A DNA stretch of 64,000 nt from Microbacterium thalli. Lineage in GTDB: Bacteria; Actinomycetota; Actinomycetes; Actinomycetales; Microbacteriaceae. The stretch covers positions 1,098,732-1,162,731 of the forward strand of contig NZ_JAQZCH010000001.1 of the NCBI RefSeq assembly GCF_028737325.1, in the 5' to 3' direction. Positions 26,324-35,487 of this stretch are shown one piece after another (position 1 is the first letter of the stretch; every line of letters starts with the position of its first letter). The translations under genes and the position numbers were made by a program. The notes under the pieces were generated by a model, which was not told the DNA's origin, made no database searches, and saw only the letters and a program-made list of their open reading frames with translations.

Positions 26324-26620
26324 ATGAGCGATCTGACCTTCACCCATGAGAAGGATGCCTCCCGCTACGCGTTGCACCGGGGTGACGACCTCGTCAGCGT
26401 GCTCGATTATCGCGACGACGGGCGCACCGTGGCACTGACGCGCGCGTACACGATCCCCACGTTCCGCGGCCACGGTTACGCCGGCGAGGTCGTCGCGCGG
26501 GCGGTCGCCGAGCTCGAGGCCGCGGGGGACCGGACGGTCAGCCCGGTCTGCTGGTACGTGGCGGACTGGTTCGCGGCGAACCCCGATCGTGCCGGCATCC
26601 TGCAACGCCGGGAGTCGTGA
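26324..26620 (+). CDS. GNAT-family N-acetyltransferase (small, YidJ-like)
   Basis: 98-residue acetyl-CoA-dependent N-acetyltransferase domain of the short type. The CoA loop is visible as PTFRGHGYAGEVVARA, followed by the beta-alpha VSPVCWYVADWF. Substrate unknown; the short size resembles protein- or small-amine-acetylating minimal GNATs. The ATG lies six bases after TAGCGT (26312-26317). Confidence 0.85.
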   Translation: MSDLTFTHEKDASRYALHRGDDLVSVLDYRDDGRTVALTRAYTIPTFRGHGYAGEVVARAVAELEAAGDRTVSPVCWYVADWFAANPDRAGILQRRES

Positions 26621-26714
26621 CCGGGCCGGATGACACATCGTCTCGTGCGCGTCAAGACGGTGCGACCCGGCGGACGGCGGCCCGAGACTGGTTCCCCGAC
26701 CGATGGAGACTGAC

Positions 26715-26942
26715 ATGAACCGCGATCTACCCGAAGGCGTCGTCGATCCCGATGGCGCCGGTGCGACGTCGCTGGCAGCGAGCGAGGCGAAGGACGACGC
26801 CGTGCGCGACGCCGACACCCCCGCGGACGCCGCTCCGACCCCCGACGGCGACACTCCCGACGGCTTCGTCGAGAGTGCGGAGATCCAGCAGGGTCTCGAC
26901 CCCGATCTGGTGACCGACGAGCAGGCGGAGGACGAGCGATGA
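26715..26942 (+). CDS. Small acidic protein of unknown function
   Basis: 75 residues, very rich in Asp, Glu, Ala and Pro, with no predicted globular domain; probably disordered. The ATG at 26715 is preferred over that at 26703 because GGAG (26706-26709) is then correctly spaced. Its stop overlaps the next gene's start (ATGA), so the two are made together. I do not recognise a family. Confidence 0.65.
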   Translation: MNRDLPEGVVDPDGAGATSLAASEAKDDAVRDADTPADAAPTPDGDTPDGFVESAEIQQGLDPDLVTDEQAEDER

Positions 26943-27301
26943 GCGGCGAAGCCGACGAGATCGACACGAGCGTCTCGGACTCCGCGACGCAGGACGCACC
27001 TGAGACGGGCCGCGGTGGCACCCGGTCGACGACCTCGGGCACCGAAGGCGACGTGACCCCGCCCAAGGAGGACACGCCGGTCTCGGCGACGGGGGAGCAG
27101 GACGGCCCCGCGCTCGCGATGCACACCACCGACGACGGCGAGCGGCTCGACGGGCTGAAGGCGCAGCTGCGGGCCGACCTCACCGGTCAGAGCCCCGCGG
27201 TCGTCGAGAAGGGTGTGCGACAGCGGCTCGATCAGGTCGGCTTGCATCTGGATGACGCTGAGGTCGCGCGGATCATCGACGACCTCACCACCGGCGCCTG
27301 A
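26939..27301 (+). CDS. Acidic protein with C-terminal helical segment, unknown function
   Basis: 120 residues. The first 60 are acidic and Thr/Ser/Gly-rich, probably disordered; residues about 68-117 are a predicted helical domain (DGLKAQLRADL, VVEKGVRQRLDQVG, DDAEVARIIDDL). Coupled by ATGA to the preceding acidic protein. No family recognised. Confidence 0.65.
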   Translation: MSGEADEIDTSVSDSATQDAPETGRGGTRSTTSGTEGDVTPPKEDTPVSATGEQDGPALAMHTTDDGERLDGLKAQLRADLTGQSPAVVEKGVRQRLDQVGLHLDDAEVARIIDDLTTGA

Positions 27302-27342
27302 CGGGGCTGTTGCGCGGCACGGTGCCCGCCTAGGGTGCTGGC

Positions 27343-27657
27343 ATGTGCCGCAACATCGTGCCGCTCAACAACCTCGACCCGGCCGCGACCGACGAGGAGT
27401 GTCGCGATGCGGCGCTGCAGTTCGTGCGCAAGATCGCAGGGACGACGAAACCTTCGCGCGTCAATGAGGAGGCCTTCGCGAACGCGGTCGCCGATATCGC
27501 CGTGGCCACCCGCGTGCTCGTCGATGCGCTCGTGACCTCGGCGCCGCCGAAACGCCGCGAGGATGAGGCCGCGAAGCGCCAGGCGCGTTCGGCCGACCGG
27601 TACGAGGCTATCCGTCGATACCAGGACGAGAAGCGCGCGGCGCGGGCGATGCCCTGA
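27343..27657 (+). CDS. DUF2277 family protein
   Basis: 104 residues beginning MCRNI and containing KIAGTTKPSR and a charged helical C-terminus (KRREDEAAKRQARSADR), the pattern of the conserved DUF2277 proteins. Function unknown. The start lies six bases after TAGGGT (27331-27336). Confidence 0.85.
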   Translation: MCRNIVPLNNLDPAATDEECRDAALQFVRKIAGTTKPSRVNEEAFANAVADIAVATRVLVDALVTSAPPKRREDEAAKRQARSADRYEAIRRYQDEKRAARAMP

Positions 27658-27674
27658 GGGCGGGGCCGCTCAGG
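27653..27674. terminator. Bidirectional hairpin overlapping two stop codons
   Basis: CCTGAG pairs with CTCAGG, with inner GGC/GCC pairing. The left arm contains the DUF2277 stop and the right arm the stop of the convergent EamA gene. Confidence 0.6.
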
Positions 27675-28620
27675 TCGACGTTCCCACGTTCGGCCGGGCG
27701 CCCTCGTGCGTTCCCGCCTCGGAAGGTGTGCGCAGTCGATGGCGTCGCTCGATGGCCTGGCCCGCGTAGCTCGCGGCGACGATCAGGACCGCGCCGCACA
27801 GCCCGAGCGCCCCGATCGGTTCGCCCGCGATGACGACGCCGATGAGCAGCGCCCACACCGGCTCCGTGCCCATCAGGATGCTCGCCCGTGAGGCCGAGGT
27901 GCGCCGCACCGCCCACAACTGCACGACGAAGGCGAACACCGAGCAGAAGAGCCCGAGGAAGAGGACGTTCGCCCAGCCGGCCGGGCTGAGCCGCGCCGCA
28001 GCGCCGGGCAGGTCGGGGCCGGCCGCGGCGGCGAACACCGCAGCGCAGACGATCAGCTGCACGAGCACCACGCCGAGCGAGCTCTCAGCCCGCCCACGCG
28101 TGAGGTGCGCGCTCGCGGTGACGTGCAGCGCGCGGACGACCGCGGCGGCGATGACGAGGCCATCGCCGACCGCGGGTGCGCGCAGGCCGCCGTCGGAGAC
28201 GAGGAGCGCGACGCCGACGACGGCCGCGACCGCAGCGACGAAGTAGGACCGGGGCAGCCAGGACCGCAGTGCGAGACCTTCCAGGACGGGAGTCATGACC
28301 AGGGCGAGGCTGATGAGCAGTCCCGCGTTGGTCGCCGACGTCAGGCGCACGCCCCACGTCTCGAGCCCGATGACGGCGGCCTGCGAGCAGCCCAGCGCGA
28401 CGGCGATGGCCAGGCCGCGCCCCCGGGGAAGGCGCTCCCGTCGCGCAAGACAGAGGAGCGCCGTCGCCGCCGCGGCGATGAGGAAGCGGAGGGCGATCGC
28501 GGCGGGGACCCCGGTCTGCTCGGCGAGGTCCTTGGCGGCGAGGAAGCTCGCCCCCCAGACCAGAGCGACGCACAGCAGGAGGGCGTCGACGACGAGATCC
28601 GAGCGGAAGCGAGAAAGCAT
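27670..28620 (-). CDS. EamA/DMT-superfamily transporter
   Basis: 316-residue membrane protein with ten predicted helices in two EamA halves, each opening with the usual pattern (VWGASFLAAKDLAEQ in the first, RASILMGTEPVWALLIG in the second). It exports metabolites such as amino acids or purines; substrate unknown. The ATG is at 28618-28620 (MLSRFRSD). It is divergent from a LysR gene that probably controls it. Confidence 0.9.
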   Translation of the reverse strand: MLSRFRSDLVVDALLLCVALVWGASFLAAKDLAEQTGVPAAIALRFLIAAAATALLCLARRERLPRGRGLAIAVALGCSQAAVIGLETWGVRLTSATNAGLLISLALVMTPVLEGLALRSWLPRSYFVAAVAAVVGVALLVSDGGLRAPAVGDGLVIAAAVVRALHVTASAHLTRGRAESSLGVVLVQLIVCAAVFAAAAGPDLPGAAARLSPAGWANVLFLGLFCSVFAFVVQLWAVRRTSASRASILMGTEPVWALLIGVVIAGEPIGALGLCGAVLIVAASYAGQAIERRHRLRTPSEAGTHEGARPNVGTST

Positions 28621-28664
28621 GACGCTAGTCTTCGGAGGATGAATACGGAAGAGCAACGGGCACT

Positions 28665-28685
28665 TCCTTGATCGACGTTTAAGGA
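28665..28685. promoter_or_regulatory. LysR-type T-N11-A box
   Basis: TCCTT-N11-AAGGA in the 71-bp gap between the divergent EamA and LysR genes, ending six bases before the LysR ATG. This is the classical shape and position of a LysR autoregulatory/activation site. Confidence 0.55.
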
Positions 28686-28691
28686 CAGCTT

Positions 28692-29624
28692 ATGGATCCC
28701 GCCCGCCTTCGGCTGCTGCGCGAACTCGGCGACCGGGGCAGCGTCGCCGCCGTCGCCGCAGCGATGCACGTGAGCGCGTCCGCCGTCTCGCAGCAGCTCG
28801 CCGCGCTCCAGGCGGCCGTGGCGGTCCCTCTCACCGTCAAGCAGGGGCGTCGGCTGGTGCTCACCGACGCGGGAGAAGCGCTCGCCGCCGCGGCGTCGCG
28901 CGTGGAGCAGGCCCTCGCTGACGCGCACGACGCCGTGTCGGTGTACCTCGGCAAGGACGAACAGCCGGTGCGCGTCTCCGCCTTCCACAGCGCCGGCCTG
29001 GCCTTCTTCGCGCCGCTCCTCGCCCTCCTCGGGGGGACCCCGCGGGTGTCGCTCGTCGACGCCGACGTCGCGCAGGACGAGTTCGCCGGCCTCACCGCCG
29101 ACCACGATCTCGTCATCGCCCACCGTCTCGCCCACGATCCGGAATGGCCGACGCGGCGGCTGGTGGTCACCCCGCTCCTCGTCGAGCCGCTCGATGTCGC
29201 CCTGCCGGCAGGCCACCCCCTCGCGGCGGCCCCGGACATCCGCCCCGAGCAGCTGCGGGACGAGCGGTGGATCTCGACGCACGAGAACTTCCCCCTCGCC
29301 GGGGTGCTCGCCCATCTCGGCGCGTTGATCGGCCAGCGCCCCCGCATCGAGCACCGCATCAATGAGTTCTCGGTCGCCGCCCAAGTCGTGCGCGCCGGTG
29401 CCGCTCTCGCCGTGATGCCCCGTACGACCGCCGCACCCCTCGCGGTGGACGGCATGGTGCTGCGTCCGATCGTCGGCGCCCCGTTCGCGCGGCACGTCGA
29501 CGTCCTCGCCCGTCCGGACGCGATCGCGCGCGGCGCTGTCCGCGCCGTCCTGGCGGCACTTCGGGAGGTCACCTCCGACGCGACGGAGCGCAAGCCCGAC
29601 CCTCGTCCGCGCCGACGGGCATAG
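28692..29624 (+). CDS. LysR-family transcriptional regulator
   Basis: 310 residues. The N-terminal winged HTH (LLRELGDRGSVAAVAAAMHVSAS is the recognition region) spans about 1-60, followed by a linker helix and a two-lobed substrate-binding domain at about 90-295. It is divergent from the EamA exporter and shares a palindromic T-N11-A box with it. The effector is unknown. Confidence 0.93.
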   Translation: MDPARLRLLRELGDRGSVAAVAAAMHVSASAVSQQLAALQAAVAVPLTVKQGRRLVLTDAGEALAAAASRVEQALADAHDAVSVYLGKDEQPVRVSAFHSAGLAFFAPLLALLGGTPRVSLVDADVAQDEFAGLTADHDLVIAHRLAHDPEWPTRRLVVTPLLVEPLDVALPAGHPLAAAPDIRPEQLRDERWISTHENFPLAGVLAHLGALIGQRPRIEHRINEFSVAAQVVRAGAALAVMPRTTAAPLAVDGMVLRPIVGAPFARHVDVLARPDAIARGAVRAVLAALREVTSDATERKPDPRPRRRA

Positions 29625-29634
29625 CCTGGCATCG

Positions 29635-31098
29635 ATGAGCGACACGGCCAGCATCCCGCTGTCGGTGCACCAGCGGTGGCGGGCCTTCTGGGTCTGCGTG
29701 GCCGTGGCGGCACTGACGATCCTCGACCTGACGAAGGTCAACGTCGCGCTCCCCTCCATCGAGCAGGCGTTCGGCGCCGGCTCGACGGAGCTGCAGTTGA
29801 TCGTCTCCGGATACGTTCTGACTTTCGGCCTGACGCTCGTGCCGGCCGGACGCATCGGCGATCAGCGTTCCCGTCGGGCGCTGTTCCTGATCGGGTTGAC
29901 GCTGTTCGCGATCACGAGCATCGTGTGCGCGCTCGCCCCCGACACCTCGACGCTGCTGGCGGCGCGCCTCGTGCAGGGCGTCGCCGCCGGCATCCAGATG
30001 CCGCAGGTGATCGGCCTCGCGCAGGAGATGTTCCAGGGCGCCGAACGCGGTCGCGCCTTCGGTCTGTTCGGCGCGACGATCGGCATCTCCACCGCGTTCG
30101 GCCCGACGCTCGGCGGACTCATGATCGCTCTGGGCGGCGCGGAAGACGGGTGGCGCTACATCTTCTGGATGAACGTCCCGCTCACGATCGCGGTGCTCGC
30201 GGGCGTGATCTGGCTCCTGCCGAAGACCCGCGAGTCCCGACCGACGCGGTTGCAGCTCGACCCCGTCGGCCTGCTGCTGTTCGGGGTGGTCATCGTCGCC
30301 CTGATGGCACCCTTCCTCATGACGACCGGGTCTCCCGACGACAACCCGCAGCGGTGGTGGCTGCTCGTGGCGTTCGGCGTCTTCGCGGCGGCGTTCGTGT
30401 GGTGGGAGCGGAGGTACGCGGCATCCGGCAAGCACCCGCTGGTCCCGCTCAGCCTGTTCTCGATCTCGTCCTACCGCAACGGCACGCTGATCCAGGCGGT
30501 CTACTTCATGGCGCTGCCGGCGATGTTCCTGTTGACGACGCTGTTCCTGCAGCTGGGGGTCGGCCTGGCGCCGGTCTTCGCCGGGATGGTGTCGATCGGG
30601 TTCGCGGTGGCCAGCGCGGCGGCGTCGTACGTCGGCGGCCGCGTGGTCACTCGCATCGGGCGGCCCCTCGTGGTGTGGGGACTGGCGATCATGCTCGCGG
30701 CCGTCGTCGCGCTCGCCCTCGTCGCCTTCTTCGTGCCGCCGGGCATCGTCGAGTTCGCGATGGCGGCGGTGCTGACCGTCGGCGGCTTCGGCGGCGGACT
30801 CGTGATCTCGCCGAACCAGACGCTCACGCTCGCGGAGATCCCCGTCAAGCAGGGCGGACTCGCCGGTTCGGTGGGACAGCTGGTGCAGCGCATCGGCACG
30901 GCCGTCGGCACCGCGGTGGCGCTGTCGCTGTTCTACTCGACGGTGTACCGCGAAGAGGGCAGCGGGGCGGCCACGCTCGAGGTCTACCACGACGCCTATG
31001 CGTTCGGGATGATGTCAGTCGGGCTGTTCCTCTCGGTCGCGCTCGTGCTCGGGGTCGTCGACCTCGCGTCCCGCCGGCGTCGTGCGCGACAGGCCTGA
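29635..31098 (+). CDS. MFS transporter, DHA2/EmrB-QacA type
   Basis: 487 residues with about 14 predicted membrane helices, the drug:H+ antiporter-2 layout. Motif A-like GRIGDQRSRRALF follows helix 2; a GxxxGPTxGG-type motif C (FGPTLGGLM) is in helix 5. Probable multidrug or metabolite efflux pump. The start is seven bases after TAGCCT (29622-29627). Confidence 0.92.
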   Translation: MSDTASIPLSVHQRWRAFWVCVAVAALTILDLTKVNVALPSIEQAFGAGSTELQLIVSGYVLTFGLTLVPAGRIGDQRSRRALFLIGLTLFAITSIVCALAPDTSTLLAARLVQGVAAGIQMPQVIGLAQEMFQGAERGRAFGLFGATIGISTAFGPTLGGLMIALGGAEDGWRYIFWMNVPLTIAVLAGVIWLLPKTRESRPTRLQLDPVGLLLFGVVIVALMAPFLMTTGSPDDNPQRWWLLVAFGVFAAAFVWWERRYAASGKHPLVPLSLFSISSYRNGTLIQAVYFMALPAMFLLTTLFLQLGVGLAPVFAGMVSIGFAVASAAASYVGGRVVTRIGRPLVVWGLAIMLAAVVALALVAFFVPPGIVEFAMAAVLTVGGFGGGLVISPNQTLTLAEIPVKQGGLAGSVGQLVQRIGTAVGTAVALSLFYSTVYREEGSGAATLEVYHDAYAFGMMSVGLFLSVALVLGVVDLASRRRRARQA

Positions 31099-31159
31099 CT
31101 CTCGGCCTTCCCCGCGGGGCGCGCGAGGGATGTCGGAGGCCTCTCCTACCCTCGTTCGT

Positions 31160-32308
31160 ATGCGGATCCTGCACACCTCCGACTGGCACATCGGGCGGAC
31201 CTTCCACGGTCACTCCACGCTCGATGCGCTGCGCGGCGTGCTCGAGGCGCTCACCGACCAGGTGCGCGATCACGACGTCGACGTCGTGATCGTCGCGGGC
31301 GACGTCTTCGACTCGGCCGCCCCGGCGGCAGGCTGTTACGCCCTGCTGACCGACACGCTGGGCGGCCTCGCCGACGCCGGCGCGCAGGTCATCGTCACGA
31401 GCGGCAACCACGACTCGGCGGCCCGCTTGGGCTTCCAGGCGGGGCTGCTGCGCGACGGCATCCACGTGCTGACCGACCCGGCAGCCGTGGGCACGCCGAT
31501 CACGATCCCGGATGCCGCGGGCCCGGTGCACTTCTACGGCATCCCGTATCTCGAGCCGGCCCTGCTGCGTCACCTCTGGCCCGAGGCGCGTTCGCAGGCT
31601 GCGGTGCTCGACCGGGCGATGGGGCGCGTCCGCGACGACCTCGCGCGGCGCGGCGGGCGCTCCGTCGCGGTCGCGCACTGCTTCGCCGCCGGTGTCGAAC
31701 CGACCCCGCACCTCGAGCGCGACATCCAGCAGGGCGGTCTCGACGTCGTGCCGCTGCAGACGTTCGCGGGCGTGGACTACATGGCGCTCGGGCACATCCA
31801 CGGGCGGCAGCAGCTCGCTCCGCACGTTCGGTATGCGGGCGCTCCGATGCACTACAGCTTCGGCGAGGGCGACAAGCCCCGCGGATCGTGGCTCATCCAG
31901 CTCGACGCGGACGGCTTCGCGGGTGCCGAGTGGCTCGAGCTGCCCGTGCCGCGGCGCGTGGTCACGCTGCGCGCGCCGCTGGCCGAGATCCTCGACGATC
32001 CCCGTCATGCCGAGCATGAGGACGCGTGGGTCTGCGTCGAGTACACCGACGCCCTGCCCGAGCGCGATCCGATGCGGCGCCTGCAGGCCCGCTTCCCCTA
32101 CTGCGCGAAGGTCGTGCACCTGCCCGCCGAGACGGGGGAGCGCGACAGCCGAACGTACGTCGAACGGGTCCGCGCGGCCCGTAGCGACGCCGAGCTCGTC
32201 GAGGCGTTCCTCGTCCACGTCCGTGACGGCGCGGGTGCCGATGATCGCGAGCGCGAACTGCTCGGCGAGGTGCTCGACGAGCGGGTGCGCGTCGAGGCGC
32301 TCGCGTGA
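31160..32308 (+). CDS. sbcD: Exonuclease SbcD
   Basis: 382-residue Mre11-type nuclease subunit. The SbcCD complex opens DNA hairpins and processes double-strand ends. Phosphoesterase motifs are in order: SDWHIGR, GDVFDS, GNHDS, HCF and GHIHG, giving the di-manganese site. The ATG has TACCCT seven bases upstream (31147-31152). The sbcC start overlaps its stop (GTGA), so the two subunits are coupled. Confidence 0.96.
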   Translation: MRILHTSDWHIGRTFHGHSTLDALRGVLEALTDQVRDHDVDVVIVAGDVFDSAAPAAGCYALLTDTLGGLADAGAQVIVTSGNHDSAARLGFQAGLLRDGIHVLTDPAAVGTPITIPDAAGPVHFYGIPYLEPALLRHLWPEARSQAAVLDRAMGRVRDDLARRGGRSVAVAHCFAAGVEPTPHLERDIQQGGLDVVPLQTFAGVDYMALGHIHGRQQLAPHVRYAGAPMHYSFGEGDKPRGSWLIQLDADGFAGAEWLELPVPRRVVTLRAPLAEILDDPRHAEHEDAWVCVEYTDALPERDPMRRLQARFPYCAKVVHLPAETGERDSRTYVERVRAARSDAELVEAFLVHVRDGAGADDRERELLGEVLDERVRVEALA

Positions 32309-35295
32309 AGCTGCACCGGCTCGAGCTCACCGGCTTCGGACCGTTCCGCGAACGCCAGGCCGTCGACTTCGACGCGTTCGAGCGCGACGGTGTCTTCTTG
32401 ATCTCGGGACGCACCGGCGCGGGCAAGTCCAGCATCCTCGACGGCGTGAGCTTCGCGCTGTACGGGTCGGTGCCGCGTTACGAGAACGGCGAGCGCCGGC
32501 TCCGCAGCGACCACAGCTTCCTCGGTGACCCCACCGAGGTTCGGCTCGAGTTCACCGTCGGCGACCGCCGCTGGCGCGTCACGCGGGCGCCCGACTACGA
32601 GCGGCCCGCGAAGCGTGGCGACAAGCTGACGACCGAACCTGCGCGCGCCGAGCTCGATGAGCTCGTCGGGGACGTGTGGGTGGGTCGTGCCGCGAAGCCC
32701 CGTGAGGTCGCGCTGCTGCTCGACGAGGTCCTGGGGCTGAACGCGCAGCAGTTCCAGCAGGTCATCCTGCTCGCCCAGAACAAGTTCTCGCGCTTCCTGC
32801 TGGCGAAGAACGACGAGCGCCAGCAGCTGCTGCGCACCCTCTTCGGCACGCGCAGGTTCGAGCAGTACAAGGACGACCTCGAGCAGCGTCGTCGCGTCGC
32901 CCAGCGCGAGCTCGAGGCGGCCGGCGATCAGACGCGCACCCTGCTCGACCTCGCCGAGGCCGCGGCGACAGGCGACGCGGGGGGCGACGACAGCGCGCCG
33001 CCCTCTCTGGATGTGGCCGCGCGCCGTGACGCGACGGCGCGGGCGCATCAGCGGGCCGCCTACCGGGTCGAGCAGACCGCCGAGCTGCAGCAGCAGGCCG
33101 ACGCCGCCCACGCCCGCGCCGCCGCGGCCCACGCCGAGCTCGTCGAGCGAGCGCGCACCCTCGACGACCTCACCGCCGCCCGCGCTCGACTCGCCCGGCT
33201 GGACGACGAGGCGCCGCAGATGGCCCAGCTCGCACACCGCGTGCAGCGCGCCCGCGCCGCTGAGACGCTGCGGGCGACGCTCGAGACAGCCGAGCGCGCG
33301 AGCGAGGCTCTCGACGCCCTCCGCGGTGCTGCTGCGGCCGCCGACGCGCTGTGGATCGACGCGGGCGGCGATGCCGCCGGTGACCTCGCGACGATCATCG
33401 ACGACCTCACGGGCGAGATCGCACGCTGCTCGGATGCCGCCGAGCGCGAGCATGAGCTCAGCGAGGCGGCCGCCCGCGCCGCAGCGCTCGACGAGACGAC
33501 GAGCCGCCTCGCCGCCGAGTCCTCGGCCCTCGACGAACAGCTGGCTCGAGTGCCCGCCGAGCGCGAGCGCATCGACGACGAGCTCGCGACGGTGTCGGCG
33601 CAGGGGGCACGCGTCGATGACCTGCGGCTGCGTCGTGACGAGCTCCGAGAGCAGAGCGCGGCCGCCCGCGACGCCGCTGTGCTCGACGACGAGGCCGCGG
33701 CCGCCGAGGCCGGCTACGTCGAGGCCAGCGAACGGGCCGAGCGCGCCGCCGCGTCGGTGACGAACCTGCTCCGGCGGCGCTTCGCGGGGCGGGCCGGTGA
33801 GCTGGCGAGCGGCCTCGTCGAGGGCGAGCCCTGCCCCGTGTGCGGCGGCACCGAGCATCCGCACCCCGCCCCCGCCGCGGACGACCCCGTCGGCGACGAC
33901 GACCTCGCCGCCGCCGAGGCCGACCGCGACGCGGCTCTGCAGGCTGCGCGCGACGCCGGCGACCGCGCGCGGCGTCTCCGCCTCGACCACGCGGCGGCGG
34001 TGGCGCGTGCCGCTGGCCGTTCGGCCGACGACCTCGCGGCTGTGCTCGTCGAGGTCGACGAAGCCCTCGCGATCGCGCAGCGATCCGCGCAGCGCGCGCG
34101 GGAACTCGTCGAGCGCCGAACCGCCCTCGACGAGCTGGATGCCGCGGTGAACGCCGAGCGCGAGCGGTTGCACGCCGCAATGACTGATGCCCGCGAGCAG
34201 ACCGCCGTGCTCGCCGCGACCATCTCGCGTCTCGAAGCCGAGCTCGTGGCCGCGCGGGGCGGTTTCGCCAGCGTCGATGAGCGTCTCGCAGCCGCCACGT
34301 CGCGTCGTGATCTCGCCGTCAGCGTTCGCGAGGCCCGCGCGGCGGTCGCCGAGCGCGAGCGCGCGGCGACCGCCGCGCGGGTCGACCTCGACGCACGGGT
34401 GGCGGCATCCGAGTTCGCCGACGTCGACGCGGTTCGGGCGGCGCTCGTGCCCGCCGCCGAGCTCGCGGGGCTCGAGAAGCGCCGGTCGGAGTACGACGCC
34501 GACCTGGCGGCGACGCGGGCCCGTCTGCTCGAGCTCGAGCTGGCGGCCGCCGGGATCGGCGATGAGCGGCCCGACCTCGACGCATCCGCAGCCGAGGTGC
34601 TGCGCGCCGACACTGCGCGGGCGACCGCGATCGCCGCTCACCGCGACGCGGTCAACGCCGCCGACCGGCTCGGTGATCTGCTGGACCGGATCGACGCCGC
34701 GTTCGCCGCCGTCGCCGAGCAGGCCGACGCCACCGCGACGGTCACCCGGCTCGCCGACACCGTCGCGGGTCGGGCGCCGAACACCCGCAAGATGGACCTC
34801 GAGACCTTCGTGCTCGCGGCCGAGCTCGAAGAGATCGTGGCGGCGGCGAACCTGCGGCTGCGCGACATGTCGTCGGGGCGGTACACCCTGCACCACAGCG
34901 ACGCCCTGCAGGCACGCGGGGCCGCGTCGGGGCTGTCGCTCGAGGTGCTCGACGCGCACACGGGCCGGCTTCGCTCACCACAGTCGCTGTCGGGGGGCGA
35001 GACGTTCCTCGCGTCGCTCGCGCTCGCGCTGGGGCTGGCCGAAGTGGTCACCAGCCGTGCCGGCGGCATCCGGCTCGACACGCTCTTCGTAGACGAAGGC
35101 TTCGGCTCCCTCGACCCCGAGACGCTCGATCTCGCGATGCGGACCCTCGACGAGCTGCGCTCCGGCGGTCGCACGGTGGGCGTCATCAGCCACGTCGAGG
35201 GCATGAAAGAGCAGCTCGCCGCACAGATCGTGGTCGAGGCCACGCGCGAGGGGCCGAGCATCATCCGCCAGGATGCGCGCAGCGCCGACGGCTAG
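32305..35295 (+). CDS. sbcC: Exonuclease SbcC
   Basis: 996-residue Rad50/SMC-type ATPase partner of SbcD. Walker A is GRTGAGKSS near residue 37; long Ala/Glu/Arg-rich coiled coils flank the zinc-hook CPVC (Cys510, Cys513), almost exactly at the centre. The C-terminal lobe has the signature LSGGET and Walker B/D-loop LFVDEGFGSLD. GTG start. Confidence 0.96.
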   Translation: MKLHRLELTGFGPFRERQAVDFDAFERDGVFLISGRTGAGKSSILDGVSFALYGSVPRYENGERRLRSDHSFLGDPTEVRLEFTVGDRRWRVTRAPDYERPAKRGDKLTTEPARAELDELVGDVWVGRAAKPREVALLLDEVLGLNAQQFQQVILLAQNKFSRFLLAKNDERQQLLRTLFGTRRFEQYKDDLEQRRRVAQRELEAAGDQTRTLLDLAEAAATGDAGGDDSAPPSLDVAARRDATARAHQRAAYRVEQTAELQQQADAAHARAAAAHAELVERARTLDDLTAARARLARLDDEAPQMAQLAHRVQRARAAETLRATLETAERASEALDALRGAAAAADALWIDAGGDAAGDLATIIDDLTGEIARCSDAAEREHELSEAAARAAALDETTSRLAAESSALDEQLARVPAERERIDDELATVSAQGARVDDLRLRRDELREQSAAARDAAVLDDEAAAAEAGYVEASERAERAAASVTNLLRRRFAGRAGELASGLVEGEPCPVCGGTEHPHPAPAADDPVGDDDLAAAEADRDAALQAARDAGDRARRLRLDHAAAVARAAGRSADDLAAVLVEVDEALAIAQRSAQRARELVERRTALDELDAAVNAERERLHAAMTDAREQTAVLAATISRLEAELVAARGGFASVDERLAAATSRRDLAVSVREARAAVAERERAATAARVDLDARVAASEFADVDAVRAALVPAAELAGLEKRRSEYDADLAATRARLLELELAAAGIGDERPDLDASAAEVLRADTARATAIAAHRDAVNAADRLGDLLDRIDAAFAAVAEQADATATVTRLADTVAGRAPNTRKMDLETFVLAAELEEIVAAANLRLRDMSSGRYTLHHSDALQARGAASGLSLEVLDAHTGRLRSPQSLSGGETFLASLALALGLAEVVTSRAGGIRLDTLFVDEGFGSLDPETLDLAMRTLDELRSGGRTVGVISHVEGMKEQLAAQIVVEATREGPSIIRQDARSADG

Positions 35296-35304
35296 AATGG
35301 TCTC

Positions 35305-35487
35305 GTGAGGACTTTCTGGACCGTCGTCGGAGTGATCGCCGCGATCGCCATCGCCTGGGTGGTCGTCGACGTCGTGCTGCGCCTCGCGGTGTTCGCCGTC
35401 AAGCTCGGCCTCGTCGCCGTGGTGGCGCTGGTCGTCTACCTGCTGCTGCGCCGTCTTTTCGTGCGGCGCGGCGATCAGACGCCGTAG
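35305..35487 (+). CDS. Small membrane protein, two hydrophobic segments
   Basis: 60 residues: hydrophobic stretches at about 5-25 and 28-48, then a basic tail (RRLFVRRGD). No family recognised. The sbcC stop codon TAG is also the first half of its -10 (TAGAAT, 35293-35298), six bases before its GTG. Its 3' end overlaps the convergent next gene by 13 bp. Confidence 0.65.
   Translation: MRTFWTVVGVIAAIAIAWVVVDVVLRLAVFAVKLGLVAVVALVVYLLLRRLFVRRGDQTP

Noticed and set aside
32940..34700. Repeated Ala/Arg/Glu-rich sequence that might be a repeat element
   Set aside because: It is the coding sequence of the SbcC coiled coils, in frame and interrupted by the zinc hook at the centre.
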